Shown one piece after another: positions 54,815 through 62,936 of a DNA stretch of 64,000 nt. This DNA comes from Prochlorococcus marinus str. MIT 9211 (GTDB taxonomy: Bacteria; Cyanobacteriota; Cyanobacteriia; PCC-6307; Cyanobiaceae). The notes under the pieces are model-generated. The model was not told the DNA's origin. It ran no database searches and was given only the letters and a program-made list of their open reading frames with translations. Location: the NCBI RefSeq assembly GCF_000018585.1, contig NC_009976.1, positions 615,982 to 679,981 of the forward strand, given 5' to 3'. The position numbers were made by a program, and so were the translations under genes. Every line of letters begins with the position of its first letter. Position 1 is the first letter of the stretch.

Positions 54815-55504
54815 ATGAACAAAGACCTTCCTTTTCAAGAGTTTTTAGCTAATTCACCACAACAACAAAGCATAGAGATTTTTGCTATTAATATTTTGAT
54901 AGCGTTTATTTTATCAAGTTTACTAGGTTACATCTATACAAAGTATGGAAATAGTCTTTCTAATAGAAGGTCCTTTGCGCAGAATTTTAATATGATATCA
55001 ATGACTACAATGCTAATAATTTCAATAGTCAAGTCATCTTTGGCTTTATCTTTAGGATTGGTTGGTGCATTATCAATAGTAAGATTTAGGACAGCATTGA
55101 AGGAGCCAGAAGAATTAGCCTTTACATTCTTGTGTATAGCAATTGGTTTAGGCCTAGGAGCAAATCAAAGGTTAATTTCAATAGTAGGATTTCTAATTAT
55201 CACTGGTCTGTATATAGTTAAAAGTAAAGCTATAAAGTCAAGAGACCAACAAAGTGTAAATCTTATAATTACATCACAGGAGCCAAGCTCAACAGATTCA
55301 GAACAAATAATTGATTTGCTAAGGACAAACTCTGACTCCTTAGATCTAAAAAGATTAACAGAAGATAACTCAATACTTGAGATCGCACTTTGTATTGAAA
55401 TTGATAACTATAAGAAATTAATATATATAAAGGATAAATTAAGGCTCAAATTCCCTTCTTTGTCGATCAATTTCATTGAGAATGGAACTCTATATGAAAA
55501 TTAA
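54815..55504 (+). CDS. DUF4956 membrane protein
   Basis: I use the ATG at 54815 (229 residues, MNKDLPFQEFL), with an upstream AAAGAG-like site; an in-frame TTG at 54782 would add 11. Hydrophobic helices lie at about 20-40, 70-88 and 95-135. The family signature is SLGLVGALSIVRFRTALKEPEELAFTFLCIAIGLGLGAN near 88-126. The C-terminal 80 residues are soluble and alpha/beta. DUF4956 is a partner family of the VTC/CotH group, of unknown role. It is the first gene of the set. Confidence 0.88.
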   Translation: MNKDLPFQEFLANSPQQQSIEIFAINILIAFILSSLLGYIYTKYGNSLSNRRSFAQNFNMISMTTMLIISIVKSSLALSLGLVGALSIVRFRTALKEPEELAFTFLCIAIGLGLGANQRLISIVGFLIITGLYIVKSKAIKSRDQQSVNLIITSQEPSSTDSEQIIDLLRTNSDSLDLKRLTEDNSILEIALCIEIDNYKKLIYIKDKLRLKFPSLSINFIENGTLYEN

Positions 55505-55515
55505 GGTGAATTGAT

Positions 55516-58134
55516 ATGAAAGTAAAGTATCTGAGCAGTAAGAATATCCTGGCAAAATATAGCCTTTACCTTAAGAGTAAATTGAACAGGAATAGAAAGC
55601 TTTTATATTTTTTAAGTATCCCATTACTTTCTCCTATCTTTATATTTGGAACTACAAATATTTCTACGTCTTGTAAGGAGTTGGAATTTAGCCCGTTGGC
55701 CTGTTTAAAATCTATATATACTTATAGGAAAGCAGAAGTACTTGAACTTGACATTAAGTTTCTAGATTATAAGAAATTAGAGTTCAAACGCAATAATGCA
55801 TTAGAAAAGGGAGTACTTCAAACAGAAGAAGGGGACTACGTAGATGCAATAATTAAATATGATGATAAAGACTATAATGTTAGGATCAGACTAAAAGGTG
55901 ATAGGGTAGACCATTTTGATGGAAAGAAATGGTCATTTAGAGTGAAAGTAAGAGATGGTAAAAGATTATTTGGAATGAAGAAATTTTCACTGCAAACACC
56001 TAATACTAGAAGGTATATCAATGAATGGACTTATCATAAATTGCTTAAAGATGAAGGTGTTCCATCGCTTAGATATAAATTTGTCTCATTAAGGTTAAAT
56101 GGAGAGGACTATGGAGTTTATTCAATTGAAGAACACTTTGACAAAATATTAATTGAAAACAACAGATTTAAGGAGGGACCTATCATAAGTATGTCAGAAG
56201 CAATTTTTTGGGAGAATAAACTAAGATATAAAGATCTAGAATCGAAATACCCACTTTATAAAGGAGAAGGTGCTTCAGCGTATTCAGCCTACGATGATAG
56301 CCAGTATAGAAGTGAGCCAATAGCGTTTCAAGAGAACTATATCTTAAAAGACCAGCTCTTAAGCAATCAATTTAAAAAGGGATCTCAATTGTTAGAAGGA
56401 TTTCTCAAGGGCTATTTAACGACATCAGAAGCTTTTGATATCGAAACCTTGGCTGCATATTTAGCCTTAAGTGATCTTGCGAATGGACATCATGGAGACC
56501 ATTGGATTAATTTAAGATTCTATTACAACCCTATTTCAAGCAAACTATTACCTGTAGGTTTTGACTCTATACCAGATAATAAATCAATTTCCAAACTATT
56601 AATAGAAAGAAATCAGACTTTAGATTTCTTTATGGATCCAGAACTAGTAAAAAAATATATATATTATTTAGATAAAGTATCAAGCCCTGATTATTTATAT
56701 GATTTCCTTCTTAAAAATAATAATGAATATCAATTTAACCTTAAGCTTTTACGCTATTCATTCCCCTTTGATAGAAGAGTTAAAGACTTCACTGAATTAT
56801 TAAAACTAAATAGTGAGATTATTCGTAAGAAGCTTAACCCTACTACTCCATTAAATTCTTATTTACAAAGAATAGATGAAAAAGAAGTTGTTATTTCAAT
56901 TGGTAATAAACAAAGACTTCCATTAGAGATTTTGGGGATTGATTACTTAGGTTCCAATCCTTATGTCTTAAGCAATCCATATTTAATAGCAGGAAAAGAG
57001 TATGAATCCTATGTAAAATATAACCAACTTACTATTCCTTCAATAGAGAAAATACCTGATTTTAAGAATTTGGATTATAACAAACTAAGAGTTAAGTATA
57101 GACTTTTAGGAGCTAATCAATCTAATTTCATTAAATTAAAACCATATAATAGGTTTGAGGATGACAAGTCCCTAACAGATATTATGCGTCGGTCAAGTAA
57201 TATAGAAGACTTCAATTTCCTAAGTATAGATAACTCAGCTAAAAGGATTACTATCAAGCCAGGAAGTTGGGTTTTATCAAAACCAATGATAATACCAAAA
57301 GGTTTTACCTTTGCAGCAAAACCTGGAGTAAACCTCATATTAAAAGATAAAGCTACTATTATTTCGCGAAGCCCAATACTTTTTCTTGGCAATTCAACTA
57401 ATCCTATAAATATAAGCGCAGAGTCAGAGGGACAAGGTATTTTTATTTTAGAAGCTAATCAAATGTCGAAGGTTCAATTCGTCAACTTCACTCGACTCTC
57501 AAGTCCCCAAGACGAACATTGGGGATTAACAGGCGCAATAACATTCTATAAATCTCCTGTTAGCATTAAATCTTGTCTTTTATCTGACTTTCAAGCAGAG
57601 GATGCTTTGAATATAGTTAAGTCGCAATTTACTATTGAAGATACACAGTTTATCAACTCAAAATCAGATTCGCTAGATGTTGATTTTTCAAATGGCATCA
57701 TAGAAAATACATATGTTCTTACCTCTGGCAATGACGGACTGGATTTTTCTGGAAGTACCGTAACTTTAAAATCTATCTTCATTGATAGAGCAGGAGACAA
57801 AGCAATCAGTATTGGAGAGGAGAGTAATATTACTGGTAATAATGTATTGATTAAAAATTCCGCAATAGGCTTTGCAAGTAAAGATAAATCTATTGCTAAA
57901 CTAGAGTCAGTAGATATTAGTAATAGTGATCTTGGGTTCGCTGTTTTTCAGAAAAAACCGGAGTATGGTCCTGGCTCTATATCTATCTCTAAAGCATCCT
58001 TTATTGATGTAGATAAGCTTTTCTTGTTAGAGCCTAAATCTATTCTAGTGATTAATGGGACTAATTATGAATATAATGCTAACAATGTAGAGTCACTTTT
58101 ATATGGAGAGCAATATGGAAAGAAAAGTCAATAA
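55516..58134 (+). CDS. CotH-kinase-family protein with C-terminal beta-helix domain
   Basis: An 872-residue protein. An N-terminal membrane anchor (about 29-45) precedes a soluble part. The CotH-like kinase core lies at about 90-400, with RIRLKGDRVDHFDGKKWSFRVK near 116 and LQTPNTRRYINEWTYHKLLKDEGVPS near 154, and NGEDYGVYSIEEHFDKILIE near 195. ANGHHGDHWINLRFYYNPISSKLLPVGFDS near 319 resembles the metal and catalytic region. From about 590 to 840 there are repeated short turns (for example SLDVDFSNGIIENTYVLTSGNDGLDFSGSTVTLKS, read in pieces) typical of a right-handed parallel beta-helix. CotH proteins can phosphorylate secreted or cell-surface proteins. The 20-bp overlap with the next gene suggests coupling. 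Confidence 0.85.
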   Translation: MKVKYLSSKNILAKYSLYLKSKLNRNRKLLYFLSIPLLSPIFIFGTTNISTSCKELEFSPLACLKSIYTYRKAEVLELDIKFLDYKKLEFKRNNALEKGVLQTEEGDYVDAIIKYDDKDYNVRIRLKGDRVDHFDGKKWSFRVKVRDGKRLFGMKKFSLQTPNTRRYINEWTYHKLLKDEGVPSLRYKFVSLRLNGEDYGVYSIEEHFDKILIENNRFKEGPIISMSEAIFWENKLRYKDLESKYPLYKGEGASAYSAYDDSQYRSEPIAFQENYILKDQLLSNQFKKGSQLLEGFLKGYLTTSEAFDIETLAAYLALSDLANGHHGDHWINLRFYYNPISSKLLPVGFDSIPDNKSISKLLIERNQTLDFFMDPELVKKYIYYLDKVSSPDYLYDFLLKNNNEYQFNLKLLRYSFPFDRRVKDFTELLKLNSEIIRKKLNPTTPLNSYLQRIDEKEVVISIGNKQRLPLEILGIDYLGSNPYVLSNPYLIAGKEYESYVKYNQLTIPSIEKIPDFKNLDYNKLRVKYRLLGANQSNFIKLKPYNRFEDDKSLTDIMRRSSNIEDFNFLSIDNSAKRITIKPGSWVLSKPMIIPKGFTFAAKPGVNLILKDKATIISRSPILFLGNSTNPINISAESEGQGIFILEANQMSKVQFVNFTRLSSPQDEHWGLTGAITFYKSPVSIKSCLLSDFQAEDALNIVKSQFTIEDTQFINSKSDSLDVDFSNGIIENTYVLTSGNDGLDFSGSTVTLKSIFIDRAGDKAISIGEESNITGNNVLIKNSAIGFASKDKSIAKLESVDISNSDLGFAVFQKKPEYGPGSISISKASFIDVDKLFLLEPKSILVINGTNYEYNANNVESLLYGEQYGKKSQ

Positions 58135-58831
58135 GGAAACTGTTTGGAGATATGAGAGAAAGTTTATAGTACCGAATATCATTTCATATAATATATCCAA
58201 TTTAATTAAGTCAACTCCACTATGCTTTTCTGAGATATATGCAAAGAGAGTTGTAAATAATATTTATTTAGACACACCGAATTACCAATTTTTTAAAGAG
58301 AATATTAATGGATTGTCCGAACGTAAGAAAGTTAGAATTAGATGGTACGGAGAAACCTTTGGTGATATCAACCCTAAATTAGAGATTAAATACAAATCAG
58401 GTAATGTAGGGACTAAGAAGACACTTCAAATATCTCCCTTTAATTTTCCAGATAGATCTTTGTCAGTTAATCCCTTTAGTCTTTCTGATAGTATCAGAAA
58501 TCTACCTTTAAATTACCATTGGATTAAGAGCTTAAGGGTATCCTTGTTGAATTCTTATGAAAGAAGCTATTATCTATCTTTCGATAAGATGTTTAGGATA
58601 ACAGTTGATAAGAACTTACTCTATTTCCCAACTTCTAATTCTATAAAGAATGATTTTAATTACTATCTTAAAGAAGATTCTACTATACTAGAGTTAAAAT
58701 ATTTGAAACAATCAGATCTAGACGCTGATTTGATTACAAACTATTTTCCATTTCGTATGACTAGGAATTCTAAATATGTCAACGGCATAAGACTGATACA
58801 CTCTCTCCACTCAAGAAAACAACGCTATTAA
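58115..58831 (+). CDS. VTC domain protein (polyphosphate polymerase-like)
   Basis: I use the ATG at 58115 (238 residues), preceded by GGAG six bases before; a second ATG at 58103 is possible. The protein matches the VTC catalytic domain (triphosphate tunnel metalloenzyme type). It has WRYERKFIVPN near residue 12, VVNNIYLDTPNYQFF near 47, the basic RKKVRIRWYGE near 70, and LEIKYKSGNVGTKK near 88. LELKYLKQSDLDADLI near the end carries the acidic metal ligands. In yeast Vtc4 this fold makes polyphosphate from ATP. The combination with CotH and DUF4956 suggests phosphate-rich surface modification. Confidence 0.87.
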   Translation: MERKVNKETVWRYERKFIVPNIISYNISNLIKSTPLCFSEIYAKRVVNNIYLDTPNYQFFKENINGLSERKKVRIRWYGETFGDINPKLEIKYKSGNVGTKKTLQISPFNFPDRSLSVNPFSLSDSIRNLPLNYHWIKSLRVSLLNSYERSYYLSFDKMFRITVDKNLLYFPTSNSIKNDFNYYLKEDSTILELKYLKQSDLDADLITNYFPFRMTRNSKYVNGIRLIHSLHSRKQRY

Positions 58832-59075
58832 TTTATATATAGGGAAATGGGCTATTTTCGATTCTCTTTTCTTAGTCTTGTTCCCTTTGCCTGGGGGGTG
58901 GGTAAGTAGGTCATATCTTCCTTAGAAGGAACAATTAATGATCCTCCACAAATTTAATATGCATTTCTTTATCTAGTTATAGGGTTTTTTAATAAAAAGA
59001 TTTCAGCGAACCCGGAAAATGGGTAGAACCGTTTGTTTTGTGCCATAATCCGCTTCAACGACTCGTGTTTTTTTC

Positions 59076-59270
59076 ATGGCAAGTTCCAAGAGTGATCAGT
59101 CTCGTTTCTTAGGCGATTTACCAATGGGAGGTGAAATATCTGAGAAGGAGAAAATTCGTTATATCTCTCACCTCATGTTCTTTATAGGCTGTGCTCTATT
59201 TTCCTTCGGGATATGGGCCTTAACAGGCTTTACTTCCTCTACTGGAGCCTCTGGACCTTTCCCTTTCTAA
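59076..59270 (+). CDS. Small membrane hypothetical protein
   Basis: A 64-residue protein with a polar first 30 residues (SSKSDQSRFLGDLPMGGEIS) and one hydrophobic helix (about 31-50, HLMFFIGCALFSFGIWALTG), ending FPF. The start is ATG at 59076 after a T-run and no clear Shine-Dalgarno site. No family is recognised. It is on the + strand just beyond the VTC set, 244 bp downstream. Confidence 0.5.
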   Translation: MASSKSDQSRFLGDLPMGGEISEKEKIRYISHLMFFIGCALFSFGIWALTGFTSSTGASGPFPF

Positions 59271-59304
59271 ATTAGGAATAGCTCTTTATAGAAGCTGATA
59301 TTGC

Positions 59305-59571
59305 TTATCCAATACTTAAGTGTTCTATCTTATCGTCTCGGTGTTTAATTAGTGCTTCGAACCATTTAGAAGCAGTAGCTCTTGATATAGATCTATTCCT
59401 AAGGAGTTCTGCAATAACCGAATAAAGTCGAAATTCTTTTACAGTTGAATTGAACCAACGTTCAAATTCAACGATCTCTTCGGTTGTATGGCAAGCTCTT
59501 AATTGATCAATGATGGCGTCGTGGGTACCTTTATCCATAATCTCAAATGTCTTTTGAGCAGTTGTAGTCAT
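59305..59571 (-). CDS. Small soluble hypothetical protein
   Basis: An 88-residue soluble helical protein (MDKGTHDAIIDQLRACHTTEEIVEFERWFN, then ELLRNRSISRATASKWFEALIKHRDDKI, read in pieces). The SISRATASKWFEAL part has a helix-turn-helix flavour but no family is recognised. Composition is normal. It is on the minus strand 34 bp from the previous gene and lies downstream of nrdJ (177-bp gap). Confidence 0.5.
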   Translation of the reverse strand: MTTTAQKTFEIMDKGTHDAIIDQLRACHTTEEIVEFERWFNSTVKEFRLYSVIAELLRNRSISRATASKWFEALIKHRDDKIEHLSIG

Positions 59572-59663
59572 TGTTTTAGCTTAAAAAAAAAACCTCCTAA
59601 CTAAGCTTTAGCTCTTTAAAACAGTTCTGCCAAGAATTTTTTTAATTTAAAGACTAAATCTTG

Positions 59664-59693
59664 TTATGCCCCCCCCCCCTCTAGAAGGCATAA
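59664..59693. repeat. TTATGCC/GGCATAA hairpin with 11-C run
   Basis: TTATGCC (59664-59670) and GGCATAA (59687-59693) form an inverted repeat; between them is a run of 11 C (59669-59679, overlapping the left arm) followed by TCTAGAA. It lies 55 bp beyond the nrdJ stop and could be its terminator or a phase-variable homopolymer tract. Confidence 0.5.
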
Positions 59694-59747
59694 AATAGTT
59701 TCTACTTCTTGCTTAAAAGGGCTTTTAAGAATCTCAAACCACAAAAT

Positions 59748-62087
59748 TTATTTTTTAGGACTTGTTAGTGGCAACAGGCATTTATCTGAATCGCATCCTG
59801 CTGGCCCTGCTTCAGTTAATTCGCCAAGATCATATCGGCCTAGAGCTTCGAAGAAGTTAGTACTTACTCGTCTTTCAAGAACATCCTTGAGAAGTTGATC
59901 ATAAGTTTTGGAATCTATTGGCTCAAAAGGTAGTCTTGGGAAGGTGGCATTGGCATCAAATCTTGCAAGTAAAGCTGCTGATATATACCCTTTGTTTTGA
60001 TCGATTGAATCATATATAGCTTTTGACAATGGTTTAATTTCTTCTTCACGGAATTCGATCGTGGCAGAGGTGTTGTGATCTGTGTAATTACTTTGGACTT
60101 GCATATAAAAATCAAACTGTGCCAATGCTGAGAAATTATTGATTTCAATTTCATCTGCTCCAGGGATATTTGCCCAACTAACTTCTGTTGGTATTTCAAC
60201 TAACCACTCTGTGCATCTTGGATCAAATGGATCATTTAATAGAAGCCCGTTTTCATCTTTATCCGACTGTGAGGGCACAATTGTATAGCCATAGTCCATG
60301 CATGCCATCGCAACTGGATCGCTTTTCCTAAAAGTGATTCTTCTAATAAATCTTTGAGCTTTTGGCGGATGCCATCCAGGAGCAGCTCCAGTTAAAAGAC
60401 TCTTAGTACCTGCAGGTTGAACAGTTGTACATCTATTTGGTCTACGTAAACTATGTTTGTCGCAGTAATCCCATACTGTTTGGTTGACAATATTTTTCCA
60501 ACGAGATAGGTACTCCGATTCTTTGCGTTTGAATTCTTTGCCTTCGTCTGTATCTGGCCTACCTTCTTCCCACCATTTAAGCCATGGAGTACCAAAGGCA
60601 TGAACAAAGAAGTCAAAAAGGCCTGTAAAACTTACTCCAACAATAGGATCTAAGGCACGACTCTTGCGATAACGTTCAACCTCAAATTTATGGTTAAGTA
60701 AGCACGCTACAGAGAGTCCTGCTGCTTTGAATGCATCTTCTTGTCCTAATTCATCTAAAGGGTTGATTTGATTAAGGTGAACTTCTGCCAGATTGCAGTG
60801 AAAATCTGCCCCGAGGATTTCTCCGCAAGGGTTAAGTCCGTATCTACCAAGGCGATGTTCTAATTCCTCAGGATCGATTGGGCCATAGTTTAGTTGAAGC
60901 CATCTCCCAGCTTCTTCTTTACCTTGAGAACAATAGATTTCAATAAATTCTTCTTTTAATTCAGAAGTTGAAAGTAGATCTGCGTTGGAACGTGCTATGG
61001 CCTCAGGTGCAAATTGGATGGCACCTTCGCCAGAATGAAATTGTTTAGTTACTGCTTCTGTTATTACATCTAATGTTGGCTTTGAATGATAGACACGAGT
61101 ATGGTTAGCCATCCTCAAAGCATCTCTTTCAGGGTCAATACGCCAGTTCCCCTCCTGATCTTGTTGCCAGAGATTTTCTTTTGCGCTTGCTGCTTCTATA
61201 TCATTCTCTAGGAATTGTCTCATCCCTGCACTGCGACGAATATTTCCTGCAACTATTGTCACAGCAGCTTCATCAATCAGTAGACAGCATTCGACGGAGG
61301 TAAGTTGTCTACCTAGACTTTTGGTAAGGATTCCTGCAACACGTTGGTATAAGTCTTTTAATTTAACTGGATTAGCCATTCCACCAAAGCCTTTCAGAGG
61401 CTCGCCTGCTGACCTAATATCTGTCAAATCAATAGTAACTAGAACGGATTGGCGATTGAACCTCTTATCACTACTTAACTCAAGTAGCATTTGGTAACTA
61501 TCTACCCAACCTCGCCTACTGTCTCCAACTTTTATTAATACTTCGTTCCCATCAATTTTTAAAGAGGTATTTTCTTGACGTTTTGAAGGATCTGTAATTC
61601 CGATTTCTGAGACACTTTTTATTTCTATAGGATTCTCAATTACTGGAAGCTGGCTTATTAAGTGAGGTTCAATTATTGCTCCTGTGCCACAGCCCATCAT
61701 TGCAAGATCCATCATTAATCCAAAAGCTTCCCAGTCAATCAGGTTGGTAGAAGTGCAGTTATAAGCGCCTGAAAAGTTTTTTTCTTTTTGAATCCATTCC
61801 GTACCACCAATCCATAGCCATCTCCCAGATGGCAATGCTTTTTTCTCTGCTTGCATCCTGGCCATTAATTCAAGCTCAGAGTCATTTAGAGCTCCTAATT
61901 GATTTAAGCCTTCTAGATTTCTTTGACTTACTTCGGTCCAACTTTCTCTTCCGATAGGTGTCTTGCGACTATATGTTCTATAAAAAACAGGGTTTGCTGC
62001 GGGAGCAGTTGATGGGAAATCGTGTTGATTGTTGCCTGGATTAATAGAACAATCGTTGGTCTCGGGGCGGTTAGTAGCAAGAGTCAA
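59748..62087 (-). CDS. nrdJ: Class II (B12-dependent) ribonucleoside-triphosphate reductase
   Basis: Makes deoxyribonucleotides from NTPs with adenosylcobalamin as radical source. The length is 779 residues. One active cysteine is in AYNCTSTNLIDWEAFGLMMDLAMMGCGTGA (near 110). The conserved active-site loop NPCGEILGADFHCNLAEV near 419 carries the radical cysteine and glutamate, and RRPNRCTTVQPAGTKSLLTGAAPG near 555 the substrate-phosphate loop. The C-terminus ends in a C-x4-C-like pair (AGCDSDKCLLPL) that can shuttle electrons. The start is TTG at 62085-62087. Being oxygen-independent, it suits any oxygen level; it needs cobalamin. Confidence 0.96.
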   Translation of the reverse strand: MTLATNRPETNDCSINPGNNQHDFPSTAPAANPVFYRTYSRKTPIGRESWTEVSQRNLEGLNQLGALNDSELELMARMQAEKKALPSGRWLWIGGTEWIQKEKNFSGAYNCTSTNLIDWEAFGLMMDLAMMGCGTGAIIEPHLISQLPVIENPIEIKSVSEIGITDPSKRQENTSLKIDGNEVLIKVGDSRRGWVDSYQMLLELSSDKRFNRQSVLVTIDLTDIRSAGEPLKGFGGMANPVKLKDLYQRVAGILTKSLGRQLTSVECCLLIDEAAVTIVAGNIRRSAGMRQFLENDIEAASAKENLWQQDQEGNWRIDPERDALRMANHTRVYHSKPTLDVITEAVTKQFHSGEGAIQFAPEAIARSNADLLSTSELKEEFIEIYCSQGKEEAGRWLQLNYGPIDPEELEHRLGRYGLNPCGEILGADFHCNLAEVHLNQINPLDELGQEDAFKAAGLSVACLLNHKFEVERYRKSRALDPIVGVSFTGLFDFFVHAFGTPWLKWWEEGRPDTDEGKEFKRKESEYLSRWKNIVNQTVWDYCDKHSLRRPNRCTTVQPAGTKSLLTGAAPGWHPPKAQRFIRRITFRKSDPVAMACMDYGYTIVPSQSDKDENGLLLNDPFDPRCTEWLVEIPTEVSWANIPGADEIEINNFSALAQFDFYMQVQSNYTDHNTSATIEFREEEIKPLSKAIYDSIDQNKGYISAALLARFDANATFPRLPFEPIDSKTYDQLLKDVLERRVSTNFFEALGRYDLGELTEAGPAGCDSDKCLLPLTSPKK

Positions 62088-62201
62088 GATCTTTTGATTC
62101 AGTTAGTAAGAGCACGCTAACGCCACAAGTAGCGTCGGCAAGTTTTTTTAACACCATTAACAGTGTATAAATGAGAACCCATACAGTGCGGCTTTTTATT
62201 A

Positions 62202-62897
62202 GTGCAACGTGTTACAGAACCAGAGCTTATGCTTAAAGCTTCTCAAGTTAATGCATATTCAGAGGCTGACTTTTCATCGAGTGATAACCAGCTTTTAGAA
62301 GACTTCGAAAAATTTTTAATGGATTCAGGTAGGGAATTAGGACTAAAAAATTTAATTATTGATCTTGGATGTGGTCCAGGAAATATTACAGAGTTGCTAG
62401 CCATGAAATGGCCACTAGCAAAAGTGGTTGGGATTGATGGCTCAGAGGAAATGTTGTCTGTGGCTAGAAGGAGGAGAAAGGACTTAATTCAAAAATACAA
62501 TCTAAAAGGGCTTGTGTATTTTCAAAAAAATATCTCGTCAATTTACAGAGATCAAACAACCTTGGATGAATCTGCTCATGCAGTCGTTAGTAATAGCCTT
62601 CTTCACCATATTCATAACCCATCAATTTTTTGGGAGGCTGTTAAGAAAATTTCTTTACCTAACTCTTGCCAATTTCATAGAGATTTACGTCGCCCCTATT
62701 CAACTAAAGAAGCTTTAGTCTTACAGGAAAAATATCTTCCAGATGCCCCTAAAGTTTTAAAAGATGATTATCTAGCTTCTTTACATGCTTCGTTTACTGT
62801 TATAGAAGTAAGAGATCAACTTCTCATGGCAGGGTTGGACAGCTTAAAAGTTTACGAAGTAGATGATCGCTATCTTGAAATTAAAGGATTCTTCTAA
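62202..62897 (+). CDS. Class I SAM-dependent methyltransferase
   Basis: A 231-residue methyltransferase. SAM motif I is [17 protein letters not shown] near 47-63, and [14 protein letters not shown] gives the acidic residue after strand 2. [20 protein letters not shown] near 126-145 is the motif IV-type region (LLHH). It resembles ubiquinone/menaquinone-type or small-molecule methyltransferases; the substrate is unknown. The start is GTG at 62202. It is divergent from nrdJ and 39 bp upstream of prfC on the same strand. Confidence 0.85.
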   Translation: MQRVTEPELMLKASQVNAYSEADFSSSDNQLLEDFEKFLMDSGRELGLKNLIIDLGCGPGNITELLAMKWPLAKVVGIDGSEEMLSVARRRRKDLIQKYNLKGLVYFQKNISSIYRDQTTLDESAHAVVSNSLLHHIHNPSIFWEAVKKISLPNSCQFHRDLRRPYSTKEALVLQEKYLPDAPKVLKDDYLASLHASFTVIEVRDQLLMAGLDSLKVYEVDDRYLEIKGFF

Positions 62898-62936
62898 TTC
62901 CTTACTGGATTAATAAGTAATACTCTAAACCTATTG

